The notes under the pieces: generated by a model
What the model was told of the DNA's origin: nothing
The model's database searches: none
The model's input: the letters and a program-made list of their open reading frames with translations, nothing else
Part shown: piece by piece, positions 9,685 through 21,219 of the stretch
How the letters are laid out: every line of letters starts with the position of its first letter
Position numbering within the stretch: position 1 is the stretch's first letter
NCBI RefSeq assembly: GCF_003241315.1
Contig: NZ_QFOZ01000004.1
Location: 1 to 64,000 of the forward strand
Length of the DNA stretch: 64,000 nucleotides
Reading direction: 5' to 3'
DNA from: Lawsonella clevelandensis
Lineage (GTDB): Bacteria > Actinomycetota > Actinomycetes > Mycobacteriales > Mycobacteriaceae
Position numbers and translations under genes: made by a program

Positions 9685-9704
9685 TAACTGCTGGCTGAAT
9701 AATA

Positions 9705-9747
9705 CAAGGGTGGGGCGGGAAGCTGTGTGCTTCCCGCCCCACCCTTG
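9705..9747. terminator. Bidirectional terminator between the HAD gene and lipase 1
   Basis: A perfect 19-base-pair stem (9705-9723 with 9729-9747, core ggtggggcgggaagc) has a five-base loop. It lies between two converging genes. Confidence 0.85.
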
Positions 9748-9807
9748 TAGTGAGACTCTTTGTGGTGAGACTCGATGAAGAGATAGAGAGGTTGTGCCCC
9801 GTACTAT

Positions 9808-11118
9808 TTACTTAGTGGAGGGCTTTAACTGTCCTAGGGGCAGAATGTTGTATTCGCGGCCCTCACAGAAGTCATTCGGGGCAGGAAGTCCTGCGAATCG
9901 ACTCTGTGCCCAGGCTAGTGCACCGGGGAGTCCCACGAAGCCCACAAGCAGGTGCTCGGAGAGGTCCATGGTGGCTAGAGTGACGTGCGTGCCGGCCTTG
10001 CAGTAGCGGTGCGCTAGTTGCTTCAGCTTGGCGACGGGCACTGCAATGTCCTGGTTGCCGTGGTAGAAGTAGAGCGGCATCTTGGGGTTCAACGGGTAGT
10101 ACAGGGGGCTGTTTTCCCGCACGACCTTGAACTCGCGGTGCTGTTTGTAGACGTCAACATTGTTGAAGACGGTACGCATGGATTGTCCGGAGAAGCTGGC
10201 AACCATGGTGGAGACGCAGGAGTCTTTAAGCCCATTGCGCATGCGTTTCTTCCACTCTGGGCGCATGCGGTCGTAGATGTTCATGCGGTCGGGGTATTCG
10301 CGCTCCAGCCCAATCATGGTGCCGGCGAGGATACCGAATCCGGGGTTTGGCCTGTTTCCCAGGGCTTTCCCCATCCATTCCATATCTGCGGGGGTACCGC
10401 CGGCGGCAGCACCAACGAAGTGGGGAATGGGTGCGTACTTCGGCGCCATGGCGGCTGCGATGACGGTTGTCATGGCACCGCCAGAATATCCTCCGAGGAT
10501 AACTTTAGAGTGGCGGGAGTTGAACTTGGGGGTGGTGACAAGTGCGGTAACGGCGTCAAGAATAATGTGCCCAGCAAGAATGTTGGCACCGTAGGCACCT
10601 TGCATTCCCTCGAAGTCGGGGAGGAGGATATTCCAACCCATGGTGAGTGCCGCGTTAAGCCCAGCGGTAATTTCCGCGGCGGTGGTGAGGGATTCAACAT
10701 TGTTGAACTGGTTAATGGGGGTTGTCAGCGAGAATGTCGGCTGACATTCCGTGCCGAGAGAGTTGATGAAGTGGTTGTACACCAGCGTTGGCACGTTGGG
10801 GAGGGCATAGGAATGTGCCTGGCGGAGGAGAAGTGCCGTGGAGAAGATCTTCTCTCCGTGGGAGTTTGTGGAGGCAAACACCATCTGTTCCGCCATAGTG
10901 CGGGGGAACTGCGGCAGCTTCATGCTGCGGCTCTTAATGAGCTTGCCGTGCGTGAGGTTCTGATACTTAGATTTCGGAACCTGGAAGTAGGGGTCTTTTA
11001 CCTTGGAGGGGTAAATGGGGGTGGCATTAGCGCCGGGGGATACGGTTACTGCGGTACCCGCTGCTAGTGCTAGTGCGCACAGTGCCGACACGACTTTTTT
11101 TCGACAACTGCGAATCAT
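9808..11118 (-). CDS. Secreted LIP-family lipase 1
   Basis: A 436-residue exported alpha/beta hydrolase. Residues 1-32 are a signal peptide ending in ANA. The family hallmark FINSLGTECQPTF and the nucleophile elbow G-Y-S212-G-G are present. Probable acid and histidine residues lie in HGNQDIAVP and in SEHLLVG near the C terminus. Secretory lipases of this family (first described from Candida, common in skin corynebacteria) release fatty acids from acylglycerols outside the cell. The start is the ATG at 11118 with GAGAAAG upstream. It is the last of three tandem paralogues on this strand. Residues are diverged enough that the copies are not recent duplicates. Confidence 0.85.
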   Translation of the reverse strand: MIRSCRKKVVSALCALALAAGTAVTVSPGANATPIYPSKVKDPYFQVPKSKYQNLTHGKLIKSRSMKLPQFPRTMAEQMVFASTNSHGEKIFSTALLLRQAHSYALPNVPTLVYNHFINSLGTECQPTFSLTTPINQFNNVESLTTAAEITAGLNAALTMGWNILLPDFEGMQGAYGANILAGHIILDAVTALVTTPKFNSRHSKVILGGYSGGAMTTVIAAAMAPKYAPIPHFVGAAAGGTPADMEWMGKALGNRPNPGFGILAGTMIGLEREYPDRMNIYDRMRPEWKKRMRNGLKDSCVSTMVASFSGQSMRTVFNNVDVYKQHREFKVVRENSPLYYPLNPKMPLYFYHGNQDIAVPVAKLKQLAHRYCKAGTHVTLATMDLSEHLLVGFVGLPGALAWAQSRFAGLPAPNDFCEGREYNILPLGQLKPSTK

Positions 11119-11236
11119 CAGCTTTCTCTCTTTCTCTTAATACGTAGCTGGGCAATACTCTAGCGATTTCTTGCCTAAGCTGGTACTTTGCTCCCTTGCT
11201 GGAGGAGAGCAAAGTATGTGTAAAAGTTTAGTGGCC

Positions 11237-12523
11237 TTAGCATTCAGTGTTCTTTGGGGGTATTCCGGCGAAACGGCCTAGGACCCACGGGAAGGCAATC
11301 CAGGCGCCTACTGTGGCGTTGGCGACGTGGTTGAAGACGTGGGTGTCAACAAGCTGAACTTTCAGGTGTGGGCTGGTTGCGCACCAGTGTTTTGTCACTG
11401 TCCGAATGTAGCGGATGGGGACGAGGTCGTCACGGTCGCTGGACCAGAGGAAGGTGGGAACGCGTGGTGCTGGCTTGTAGTTAATGATGCTGTTTTCTGC
11501 GAAAACTTTGAACTCATTATGCTGCTCGCGCAGTTTCACGTTGTTAAACATGGTGGTGGCGGACTCGTTCTTCATGGCGTCCAACATGCGGGGAGTGCAG
11601 GCGTCGCGGTTAGCGTTAACAATGCGCTTGCCCTTCTTGGATAAACGGTTGTAAACGTTCATCCGGTTGGGGTATTCGCGTTCCAGCCCAAGCATGGCGC
11701 CCATAATGATGCCGAAACCGGGGTGGCGGTTGTTACCGAGGGCTTTCCCCATCCACACCATGTTAGCAGGCATTCCGCCGGCTGCCATGCCCACAATGTT
11801 GAGGTTAGGGGCGTAGGTGGGGGCCATGGCGGCGGCGTAGGCGGCTACCATGGCACCGCCGGAGTAGCCGGACAGGATAATCTTCGGGTTGGGGATATTG
11901 AGGTGTTTAACCTGGCGGGCTGCCTTAATGGCATCTAGTGTGATGTGTCCGCCAAGAATGTTGGCGCCGTAGGCAGATTGTAGTCCTAGGAAGTCGGGGA
12001 AGATGGTGGTAATGCCCCACACTGCAGCAAGTGCACCCATGCCGATGAGGGATGCGTTGCGAGTCGTAATTTCGGCTTTGCGTGCGGCGTTGGGGGTTCT
12101 ACCAGCAGTGGTGATGTAGTCGGCGGCGGCGTTAAATGCGAAGGACGGCTGGCACTCTACCCCGAGGGAGTTAATGAAATCGTTGTAGATAAGGACGTTG
12201 TTATTGGGGCGGGCAATGATGGGTCGCATGACGCCAGCACTGGCTAGGACGGCCTTACCGTGTGAGTTTGTGGTTTTGAAGACGTATTGGAAAACCTGTG
12301 TACCCTGTACAACAAAATTGGAGACGGGACGTATGCGGATAAGGGTTCCATTGGGGACGGAGTCCAGTTTGGCTTGGCTGACGTTGAAGAATGGCCCTAG
12401 GGGAGTGTCGTCGAAAATGGGGGTGGCGTTGGCCTCTCCCGTGGAGATGCATGAACCTGCCAGCATAGTGGCGGCAAGTGTGGCAGCAACGAAGTTTTTC
12501 AGACGGTGGCGTTGTGCCGTCAT
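11237..12523 (-). CDS. Secreted LIP-family lipase 2
   Basis: A 428-residue paralogue of its two neighbours. It has a signal peptide (residues 1-33, cleavage after EANA), the FINSLGVECQPSF hallmark and the nucleophile G-Y-S221-G-G. Candidate triad partners lie in SSDRDDLVP and THVFNHV. The frame could start at a TTG at 12550, but the ATG at 12523 is preferred because it begins a normal signal peptide and has AGGA upstream. A fatty-acid-releasing role outside the cell is inferred from the family. The gap to lipase 1 is 118 bases, and no strong terminator was seen between them. Confidence 0.85.
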   Translation of the reverse strand: MTAQRHRLKNFVAATLAATMLAGSCISTGEANATPIFDDTPLGPFFNVSQAKLDSVPNGTLIRIRPVSNFVVQGTQVFQYVFKTTNSHGKAVLASAGVMRPIIARPNNNVLIYNDFINSLGVECQPSFAFNAAADYITTAGRTPNAARKAEITTRNASLIGMGALAAVWGITTIFPDFLGLQSAYGANILGGHITLDAIKAARQVKHLNIPNPKIILSGYSGGAMVAAYAAAMAPTYAPNLNIVGMAAGGMPANMVWMGKALGNNRHPGFGIIMGAMLGLEREYPNRMNVYNRLSKKGKRIVNANRDACTPRMLDAMKNESATTMFNNVKLREQHNEFKVFAENSIINYKPAPRVPTFLWSSDRDDLVPIRYIRTVTKHWCATSPHLKVQLVDTHVFNHVANATVGAWIAFPWVLGRFAGIPPKNTEC

Positions 12524-12656
12524 GGGCGGTAATCCTATCTTCTTCTGCAAGTCTTTATGAGACTTAGTTTTGGCCTAGTTGTGGAGCCTCAGCCTGGGGC
12601 CCAGTTATTTTTATGTAATTGTACGAGTTCGATGTAGCGGTTTGGTATAGCGGATT

Positions 12657-13904
12657 TTAGGAAGGGATGTGGTTGCAGTCGTCTCGTATGGGCGTACCGT
12701 GTCCCATTTTCCAGAGCCATTGGGCTGCGACGGGAAGATCGTAGTAGGCGGTGGAAACGTGGTTCGGGTTATTCACCTCTTTGTATTGTATATGAACTCC
12801 GGCGGCACAGTAACGGCGCAGTGTTGCTCGTAGTGGCCTAATGGGGGCGGAGGCGTCTGTGTAGGAGCCAAAAACGTAGAGTTTTGTTCCGCGGCTGGGG
12901 TGACGGCGGTCGTAGTAGAGACTGTTGGCGCGAAGAACGCGGAAGGCGTCTTTTTCTTTATCCGGGCGCAAGCTGACACCGTTGAAAACAGTGTCGATGG
13001 ATTCCCCTTTAAGGGATTCCAGGAGGCGCGGGGAACAGGCATCTTTCAAACGACGTAGTTTGTCCTTGCCGTGTTCAGACAGGCGAGGGGTGACGCGCAT
13101 GCTCCGGGGGTATTCGCGTTCTAGGCCGACCAGGGAAGCGAAGGCTAGTCCGAAACCGTCATTGGGTCGGTTTCCGAAGGCGAGACCGTAGTATTGCAGG
13201 TCTGTGGGGACGCCGCCGACTGCCACGGCGGAGAAGTGAACATTGGGGGCATACTGTTGGCGGAGGTTAAGGGCCCACAGGCTTGCCATGCCGCCGCCGG
13301 AGTAGCCGAGCATTCCCGTCCAACTGTGCTGCATACCTAGTGCAGGGGTGGTTTTCATGGCGCGAACGGCGTCAAGGATAACGTGTCCGGAATGAATATT
13401 CGCGGTGTAGGCGGCTTTCATGCCTTCGTGGTCGGGGATAAGGAAGGCATAACCATAGTGGGCGGCGATGGCGGCGTACCACATGGAGATGAAGCTGCGA
13501 GTGTTCCACTCGGGGTTGAGGTTTGAATAGGAGAAACTTGGCTGGCAGCCAATGCCGAGGGAATTGATGAAGTCATTGTAAACAATGACATTTCCGTTCT
13601 TGGGGAAGTTAGCGGGTTTGACGAGGACAGCGGTGCCGTAGGTGGGCTTGTTGAAGGTGTTGCGGGTGGCGAACACCATTTGGGTGGCACTTCCACCGGG
13701 GACAAGAAAAGCGGGGAGTTTACGACTACGGAGAAGCTGGCCGTGTTCCTTGTTCTTGTATTGGGAGGTAGGAACGTTGAAGAACGGGTCAAGTATGGGG
13801 GTCGGCATGGTAGCAGCGGCTTCAGCTGTTCCCGGGGTGATGAGGCCGACGGTGAGAGCAAGCACGCCTGCTGCAGCGAGGAGTCGTGTAGTCAAACGCT
13901 TCAT
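12657..13904 (-). CDS. Secreted LIP-family lipase 3
   Basis: 415 residues, first of the tandem lipase array in the direction of transcription. It has a signal peptide (MKRLTTRLLAAAGVL..., cleavage near TAEA), the hallmark FINSLGIGCQPSF and the nucleophile G-Y-S202-G-G. Probable acid and His residues lie in GSYTDASAPI and NNPNHVST. The same C-terminal layout (P-L-D/N...HV...W) is seen in all three copies. The ATG at 13904 has AAAGAGAA just upstream. Three copies side by side suggest gene dosage or substrate diversification for host or environmental lipids. Confidence 0.85.
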   Translation of the reverse strand: MKRLTTRLLAAAGVLALTVGLITPGTAEAAATMPTPILDPFFNVPTSQYKNKEHGQLLRSRKLPAFLVPGGSATQMVFATRNTFNKPTYGTAVLVKPANFPKNGNVIVYNDFINSLGIGCQPSFSYSNLNPEWNTRSFISMWYAAIAAHYGYAFLIPDHEGMKAAYTANIHSGHVILDAVRAMKTTPALGMQHSWTGMLGYSGGGMASLWALNLRQQYAPNVHFSAVAVGGVPTDLQYYGLAFGNRPNDGFGLAFASLVGLEREYPRSMRVTPRLSEHGKDKLRRLKDACSPRLLESLKGESIDTVFNGVSLRPDKEKDAFRVLRANSLYYDRRHPSRGTKLYVFGSYTDASAPIRPLRATLRRYCAAGVHIQYKEVNNPNHVSTAYYDLPVAAQWLWKMGHGTPIRDDCNHIPS

Positions 13905-14045
13905 AATTCTCTTTCTTAATCCCTATCCAAAGCGTGAACCAAGAAAAGTATCACGATAGATAGATTAACTCAAGGCAAGTCACATTTGTAACAATTTTAA
14001 CAGTATTAACAATTCTGAAAAAACTACTACACGCGATCTCCCTAA

Positions 14046-15367
<1,322 letters not shown>

Positions 15368-15368
<1 letters not shown>

Positions 15369-17521
15369 TGACAACTGCTCCAACGTCCGCACAATTCTCC
15401 TCCTTCGCGGGGGAGCGGCTCGCCCACATCATCACCCCGCGCCCCGGTGAGCCTCTCGACGTCCGCAGTCTCTACATGGTGGAAGCCTCCACCAATCCGC
15501 GCCGCTGCCACGCCCCGAGCCGCACCACCCTGCGGATCCCGGCAGACTCCGAAGTTTCTTTTGAAACGTACTTTAACGGTCTGCCCGCCTCCTATTGGCG
15601 ACGTTGGAGCACTCTCACTTCTGTTGTCCTACGTCTGCACCTTACTGGGTCGGGCCGCGTGGATACCTACCGTTCCAAGATCGACGGATCCCGCATCGGC
15701 ATTACGGGTGCGTCCTTTATTGGTGATGTTGACGCTGCCGCCACACCTGTATCCGCACCTGCCGCATCCGCTATTGGCCCGCAGGTAACTCGCTGCGCAG
15801 ACGGCTCCAGCATTGTCGAAATCACCCTGGATCTGGGGCCTTTTGAGGATGGCGGCTGGATGTGGTTCGACATTACCGCCGACACCCCCGTAGAACTTTT
15901 GGAGGGCGGCTGGTACGCCCGCACGCCGGCTCCCGCCACTATCAACTATGTGGACCCCGACACGGGCCTAACCCAGGAACTGGATAACTCCAACAAGGTG
16001 GTTATCGGTATCCCCACCTTCAACCGCCCCGATGATGCCGTCGCCGCCCTGAAAGCATTAGCCTCCGACCCGGACATGGACGCCGTCATTGAGGCTGTCC
16101 TGATGCCGGACCAGGGCACAAAGAAAGTTATCGACCACCCCGAGTTCGCTGCTGCCGCAGGACATTTCGGTATCGGTGGAGGTGTAGACGGAGCCACCGA
16201 CGCAGCAGGTAAACCCCTCACTACCTCCCCGGATGGTCGCTTCTTCCGTTTTGAGCAAGGCAACCTGGGTGGCTCCGGCGGATACAGCCGCATCATGTAT
16301 GAGGCCCGCCAACACACCACCGCGCCGTTCATCCTCTACATGGATGACGATATTGCCATCGAGCCGGACAGTATTCTGCGCGCTGTCGCTTTCGCCCGCT
16401 TCGCCAAGAAACCCATGCTGGTGGGTGGCCAAATGCTCAACCTCCAGGAACGCAGCCACCTGCACTCCATGGGTGAGGTCGTCAACCGCGCCGACTTCAT
16501 GTGGACCTCCGCCCCGCACGTCCACTACGACCACGATTTCAGCCAGTACCCGCTGTCGGCCGCTCGCGACCACCGCGGCGCCAAAAACACTGGCCTGGCT
16601 GATCCCCGCTGGGAGGAAACCGCCGACCTGCACCGCCGGATTGATGTGGACTACAACGGCTGGTGGATGTGCCTCATTCCGCGCATTGTGGCCGACACTA
16701 TCGGCCAGCCCCTGCCACTGTTTATTAAGTGGGATGATGCCGAGTTCGGCCTGCGCGCCGGCGCCCACGGCTTCCCCACCGTCACCATGCCCGGTATCGC
16801 CATCTGGCACATGGCCTGGTCAGACAAGGATGATGCGATCGACTGGCAGGCCTACTTCCACCTCCGCAACCGCCTGGTGGTAGCTGCCCTCACCCAGCCC
16901 ACAAGCGCCTCTATTAACGGCTTGCTGGCCTCCATGGCGAAAGCCGCCATGAAACACACTCTCTGCCTGGAATACAGTACTGTCGCCATCCAGATTGAGG
17001 CGGTTAAAGACTTCCTGCGCGGCCCCGATGCTCTCTTCGAGCTTCTTCCCACCGCACTTCCGAAGGTGGCAGCCATGCGTCGCGATTACCCCGATGCGGT
17101 TGTTCTCCACTCCGCCAGTGATCTCCCCGCTCCCTCCGGTGGTCCCGGTGGGGTGACGGTAGAGCCGCGCGGTATCCGTAAAAAGGTTGTGGCACTGGCA
17201 AAAGGCGTGCTGCATTCAGTACGTCCAGCAGACTCCGACCACCACAGCACTCCGCAGATGAATCTGCCCCCTATTGATGCCCGCTGGTATTCCCTCAGCC
17301 GACTAGATGGGGCTACCGTCACCACCGCAGATGGGCGCGGCGTGGTGTATCGCCAGCGTGATCTGGATAAAGCTAAAGAGTTACTACGGGAAACATTCGC
17401 CATGCATAAGCAGTTGCGGGAACAATGGTCGGATATGCAGCGCCGCTACCGTGCCGCACACCCGCAGCTGACCAGTATGGAAGCCTGGTCGCAGATTTTC
17501 GGGCCAGAAACACTCGATTAA
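15368..17521 (+). CDS. glfT2: Galactofuranosyltransferase GlfT2
   Basis: A 717-residue GT2-type processive transferase that extends the arabinogalactan galactan with alternating beta-1,5 and beta-1,6 galactofuranose units on decaprenyl-linked acceptors. An N-terminal beta-rich domain (about 1-190) precedes the GT-A domain. The metal-binding D326-D-D328 lies in LYMDDDIAIE, after the characteristic NLGGSGGYSRIMYEA. WDDAEFGLRAG and IWHMAW match the acceptor and catalytic region. It is somewhat longer than the roughly 640 residues of the mycobacterial enzyme, with the excess mainly in the C-terminal 150 residues. It starts on the base where glf stops; the next gene starts six bases after its stop. 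Confidence 0.95.
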
Positions 17522-17527
17522 TCCCGC

Positions 17528-18124
17528 ATGAGCATAGAGAATACTGACATGGAGAACACCGTCACAGACAACATGTCCAGCACTCCCTCCGATCTTTCCC
17601 CGGAAGAGAAAATTCTGTGCACGGTACAGAAATGGTGCCGCCCCTACCCCTGGACAGTAAAAGTTGCGCAGGGGCTTTCCCACTTCGGTGAGCATTCCCT
17701 GGGCTGGCTTGTTTTATCCGGTCTAGCGGCGCTTACCTTCCCTAAGCATCGGGAGCAGTGGGGGCTGGCAGCTCTTTCTGCCTTCGGGTCGCACGCTTTA
17801 GCTGTCATTATTAAAAGAATTGTGTGGCGTCCGCGCCCGCACCACCCGGCTATTGACGTCAATGTGAAAACCCCTAGCGCTCTGAGCTTCCCCAGTTCGC
17901 ACGCCACCAGCACCACCAGTTGGGCGACTAGCGCCGCTACTATTAGCCATAATCCACTGCCGCTGGTGCTTAGCCCCATCATGATGACATCCCGCATGAT
18001 AGCTGGTGTTCACTACCCCACGGATGTTGCTGCAGGTGCTGCTCTAGGGGCTGTCAGCAGTGTGGTGACCCATAAATGGGGTCCGGCCGTGTTGCAGCGG
18101 TTACGGAGTAGAAAAAATCATTAG
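17528..18124 (+). CDS. PAP2 phosphatase, Rv3807c-like (decaprenylphosphoryl-5-phosphoribose phosphatase)
   Basis: A 198-residue membrane phosphatase with the three PAP2 motifs: K-x6-R-P in KRIVWRPRP, FPSSHATS, and S-R-x5-H-x2-D in SRMIAGVHYPTD. Several hydrophobic segments span the middle and the C-terminal part. Its place directly after glfT2 matches Rv3807c, which is proposed to remove the 5-phosphate from decaprenyl-phosphoribose-5-phosphate, between the UbiA and DprE1 steps. The function is inferred from position and family. Six bases separate it from glfT2. The first about 15 residues are polar and the start could be internal (a second ATG is at codon 8). Confidence 0.87.
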   Translation: MSIENTDMENTVTDNMSSTPSDLSPEEKILCTVQKWCRPYPWTVKVAQGLSHFGEHSLGWLVLSGLAALTFPKHREQWGLAALSAFGSHALAVIIKRIVWRPRPHHPAIDVNVKTPSALSFPSSHATSTTSWATSAATISHNPLPLVLSPIMMTSRMIAGVHYPTDVAAGAALGAVSSVVTHKWGPAVLQRLRSRKNH

Positions 18125-18156
18125 TATGGCGTCGTAAGTACCCCTAAGGAGCAACT

Positions 18157-19143
18157 ATGCCCAACTCACCATGCTTCCCTCATTCGCGCCCCCCACGGAA
18201 GTCGACTAACGCGGAACCTTCCTCTGCTGCGAAACGGACTCCCCGAGCGGGCCAGCCTGGTCGTGCTTCTGCACAGCGTATCGGCGGATCTGCCGCCGGT
18301 GCGTCGCGTGGTGATAATCAGCGTGGCGGTATGCGACCCCGACGTGGTAGTGCACAGACTAGCCGCAGCACACAGCCTCGCGGTACTGCACAATCTCGGA
18401 GTACTGCGCAATCTCTCACTGGTGCGCAACTTCGCGGTGGACAGCCTCGCCGTGGTGGGCAGTCCGGTCGTAACCGGAACTCTTTTCCAGCAGGGGGAAA
18501 CTCTCAGAACAAGAATTGGGATAAAGATTGGGGAAGAGCCTGGGGTGATGTCAGTGGTGCTAACTATGAAACCCAACCGGAAAATGCTGAGCCAAAAAGC
18601 TCTGGCCGATTTTCTGCCGCAGGTTTCTTCACAAAGCGCAATACCATCATTATTGGCGCTATTGTGCTGGTGCTTATCATTGTGATTTCGCTGGCCGTAG
18701 CCCACCACAATTCCAACAGCGATGATGAGTCCACTGATGCAACCGTCACCACTTCTACAACGGTAACCGAAAACGGTACTAGTACTCCCACAGAAGAGGG
18801 TTCTGGCGACGACGGTGATATCCCTCTGGACTTTTCGCAACTCTCCATGGATCCATCAACTGACCCCAATTCGAAAGCATATTTTGCAGCCTTGAAGAAG
18901 GCCGGTATGCCGGTAAGAAAGGGCATGGAAACTGCTGTTTTAGGGATGGGCTACACGCACTGTCAGGTACTATATGCCGGCAGTGACACTAACAAGCAGG
19001 CCAAAGAAGTTGAAGATGTCATGATGGACACTTTTGTGCAGATGACACCCGGAGTGAAGAAAGAAAAGGCTAGAAAAGCTATTGCGCAGGCTGCTGATGA
19101 ACATTTGTGTCCGGCTTTAGAAAAAAGCGTTGGGAAAAACTAG
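18157..19143 (+). CDS. Membrane-anchored DUF732 protein with long disordered N terminus
   Basis: 328 residues. Residues 1-160 are low-complexity and rich in Arg, Gln, Ser, Gly and Thr (repeats such as GTAQSRSTAQS). One hydrophobic segment (about 165-187, IIIGAIVLVLIIVISLAV) is followed by a Ser/Thr/Asp linker. The C-terminal domain of about 85 residues (YFAALKKAGMP...THCQVL...DEHLCPAL) fits DUF732, a small two-cysteine extracytoplasmic domain common in mycobacterial secreted proteins. Topology is cytosolic basic tail, one span, external domain. A good AAGGAG precedes the ATG. It lies between the PAP2 phosphatase and fadD32 in the same direction. A second DUF732-type protein is encoded at 31226. 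Confidence 0.75.
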   Translation: MPNSPCFPHSRPPRKSTNAEPSSAAKRTPRAGQPGRASAQRIGGSAAGASRGDNQRGGMRPRRGSAQTSRSTQPRGTAQSRSTAQSLTGAQLRGGQPRRGGQSGRNRNSFPAGGNSQNKNWDKDWGRAWGDVSGANYETQPENAEPKSSGRFSAAGFFTKRNTIIIGAIVLVLIIVISLAVAHHNSNSDDESTDATVTTSTTVTENGTSTPTEEGSGDDGDIPLDFSQLSMDPSTDPNSKAYFAALKKAGMPVRKGMETAVLGMGYTHCQVLYAGSDTNKQAKEVEDVMMDTFVQMTPGVKKEKARKAIAQAADEHLCPALEKSVGKN

Positions 19144-19219
19144 CCCGTGTAACATTTTTCCCGGTAGCAGCGATGAACCCAGTGACACAGTCAACATCAC
19201 ACCTTTAAGGAAGGTTTAC

Positions 19220-21133
19220 ATGTCCTTTGAAGTAGAGTCGTTCTTCCGCGGCACCACTATCGATACCTCCCTCCTGACCACATTCCCTGATCTTGCAGAG
19301 AAACGAGTCGCGCAGATTGTTGCTGGCGAGGCGGAAGATTATCCGATCTACCGATTCTTCGACTATCTACAGGACCCACAGCCCACTCCCGAATCATTAA
19401 CATGGCTGTCATTTGTTACCCGCACGAAAGCTATTGCGGCACAACTACAACAAGTGTGTGAACGCGGTGACCGAGTAGTCATTATGATGCCGCAGCACCT
19501 TGACTACGTCACGGGCTTCTTTGCTCCCCTCTTCGGCGGCCAGATCGCTATCCCCGCATTCAGCCCCACAGAACCTTCCCACGCTGGCTACCTAGAAGCC
19601 ATCCTCACAGATGCAGAACCCAAGGTTATTCTGACAGACGTAAAGGTGGCAGGCGCTGTTCGGAAATTCTTAAAGAGCGTTGACGTTAAAAACAAGCCAC
19701 GCATTATCGCCGTAGAAGGAATTGAAGACGGCATGGCAGATGCCTGGGTTGATCCCCAAGTAGAACCCACAGATATTGCTTATCTGCAATATTCTTCTGG
19801 CTCCACGCGCCGTCCCACCGCCGCAGAGATTAGCCACCATGCTGCCCTCTGCAATACTCTCCAAATCATACGGACACTGGGATTAAAACCGCACATGCGT
19901 GCTGTCGACTGGATCCCAATCTTCCATTCCATGTCCCTCATTTATCTGTTCGCTGCCCCACTTTCCTATGTGTGCCTCGACTTCATGGAGCCGGCTGCAT
20001 TTCTACAGCAGCCCTCCCGATGGGTCAATGCCCTCCAGTCCATTAATGGCGAGGATGTTTTCTCCTCCGGCCCAGACTTCGCTTTTGCGCTAGCCGCTGC
20101 TCGCGGTAAACCCGAGGACGGTCAATCTCTGGATCTTTCTAATGTTGTCGCGTTGATGAACGGCTCCGAATCCGTCACCCAGAGCACGGTGGATCTTTTC
20201 AACGCTACATTCGGCCCCTACGGTTTGTGCTCCGATGCTATGCGCCCCTCCTATGGCATGTCTGAAACCACTACTGGTGCCGCTACTCTCGAAAGCGGCA
20301 CCCCCACCTTCATCGCCAAAGTTGACGGCCATGAACTGGCAGAAGGAAAGTTCGTTGAGATAGCTCCCGAGGAGGCTGACAAGGGGATTTCCCAAGTTGG
20401 TGTTGGCGTACCATTCCTGAACGAGTATGCCGTGATTGTCCACACTGAATTTGATGAGAACGGCGAATACCTAAGGCGCGGTTCTGAAATACCGGACGGT
20501 ACCATCGGCGAAATTTGGATTTCTGGCCCGAACCTAGCCTCCGGCTACTGGAATCGTCCCCAAGAAACAGTAGCTACTTTCGACAATGAACTAGTTAAGG
20601 CACTCCCCGACGACATCACCCACACTATTCGCCAGGGTGAACGCGTCGCCGCCGATACTAAGTGGCTGCGCACCGGTGACTGCGGCGCCTACTACAATGG
20701 GCAGCTCTTCATCACAGGCCGTGTGAAAGACCTCGTCATTGTGGATGGTCGTAACCACGTTGCCACCGATATTGAAGAGACCGTAATTATGGCAGGCGAA
20801 GGTAAATTCCTCCCCAATACCGTTGCTGCATTCTCAGTGGCTGCTCGGGAACTGCTAGATTCTGCTGTTAACCGCACAAACCGCACTATTCCCTCCGATA
20901 CGAAGGGGGAACAGCTGGTGATTGTGGCAGAGAATAATCCCGATAACGAAGTGGAAGATTATGCAGAGGTCTTTACCTCCGTGCGGTCTTTGATCGCACG
21001 TCGCCACGGTGTGCAGGTAGCTGACTTCCGCATTGTTGAGCAGGGCGTTATCCCCCGCACGCCGACGCAGAAGATTAAGCGTTCGGCATGTCGTAGCGCT
21101 TACCAAAATGATGCCCTCAACGCGCGTTTTTAG
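19220..21133 (+). CDS. fadD32: Long-chain fatty-acid AMP ligase FadD32
   Basis: A 637-residue adenylating enzyme that activates the long meromycolic acid as acyl-AMP and loads it onto Pks13 for mycolic acid condensation. The ATP loop YLQYSSGSTRRP, SYGMSETT, WLRTGDCG and GRVKDLVIVDGRNH are all present. Residue count equals that of the mycobacterial protein. The frame opens further upstream (19130) inside the previous gene, but the ATG at 19220 has AAGGAAGG seven bases before it and gives the family length. pks13 follows after 86 bases. Here the pair lies between the PAP2 phosphatase and ubiA, not beside accD4 as in mycobacteria. Confidence 0.95.
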   Translation: MSFEVESFFRGTTIDTSLLTTFPDLAEKRVAQIVAGEAEDYPIYRFFDYLQDPQPTPESLTWLSFVTRTKAIAAQLQQVCERGDRVVIMMPQHLDYVTGFFAPLFGGQIAIPAFSPTEPSHAGYLEAILTDAEPKVILTDVKVAGAVRKFLKSVDVKNKPRIIAVEGIEDGMADAWVDPQVEPTDIAYLQYSSGSTRRPTAAEISHHAALCNTLQIIRTLGLKPHMRAVDWIPIFHSMSLIYLFAAPLSYVCLDFMEPAAFLQQPSRWVNALQSINGEDVFSSGPDFAFALAAARGKPEDGQSLDLSNVVALMNGSESVTQSTVDLFNATFGPYGLCSDAMRPSYGMSETTTGAATLESGTPTFIAKVDGHELAEGKFVEIAPEEADKGISQVGVGVPFLNEYAVIVHTEFDENGEYLRRGSEIPDGTIGEIWISGPNLASGYWNRPQETVATFDNELVKALPDDITHTIRQGERVAADTKWLRTGDCGAYYNGQLFITGRVKDLVIVDGRNHVATDIEETVIMAGEGKFLPNTVAAFSVAARELLDSAVNRTNRTIPSDTKGEQLVIVAENNPDNEVEDYAEVFTSVRSLIARRHGVQVADFRIVEQGVIPRTPTQKIKRSACRSAYQNDALNARF

Positions 21134-21219
21134 TGTGTTGTAGACATCCTGTCCAGTAAAATCTAAAGAGCTTGTGGGTAGCCTATCTGCCCATGTAGAC
21201 ACAGTTTTCACCGCCTCGG

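Noticed and set aside
10018..11067. 349-codon plus-strand frame across lipase 1
   Set aside because: It is a shadow of the lipase gene on the opposite strand, which has a signal peptide and catalytic motifs.
19130..19219. Upstream extension of fadD32
   Set aside because: It overlaps the end of the DUF732 gene, and the ATG at 19220 has a strong binding site and gives the usual length.
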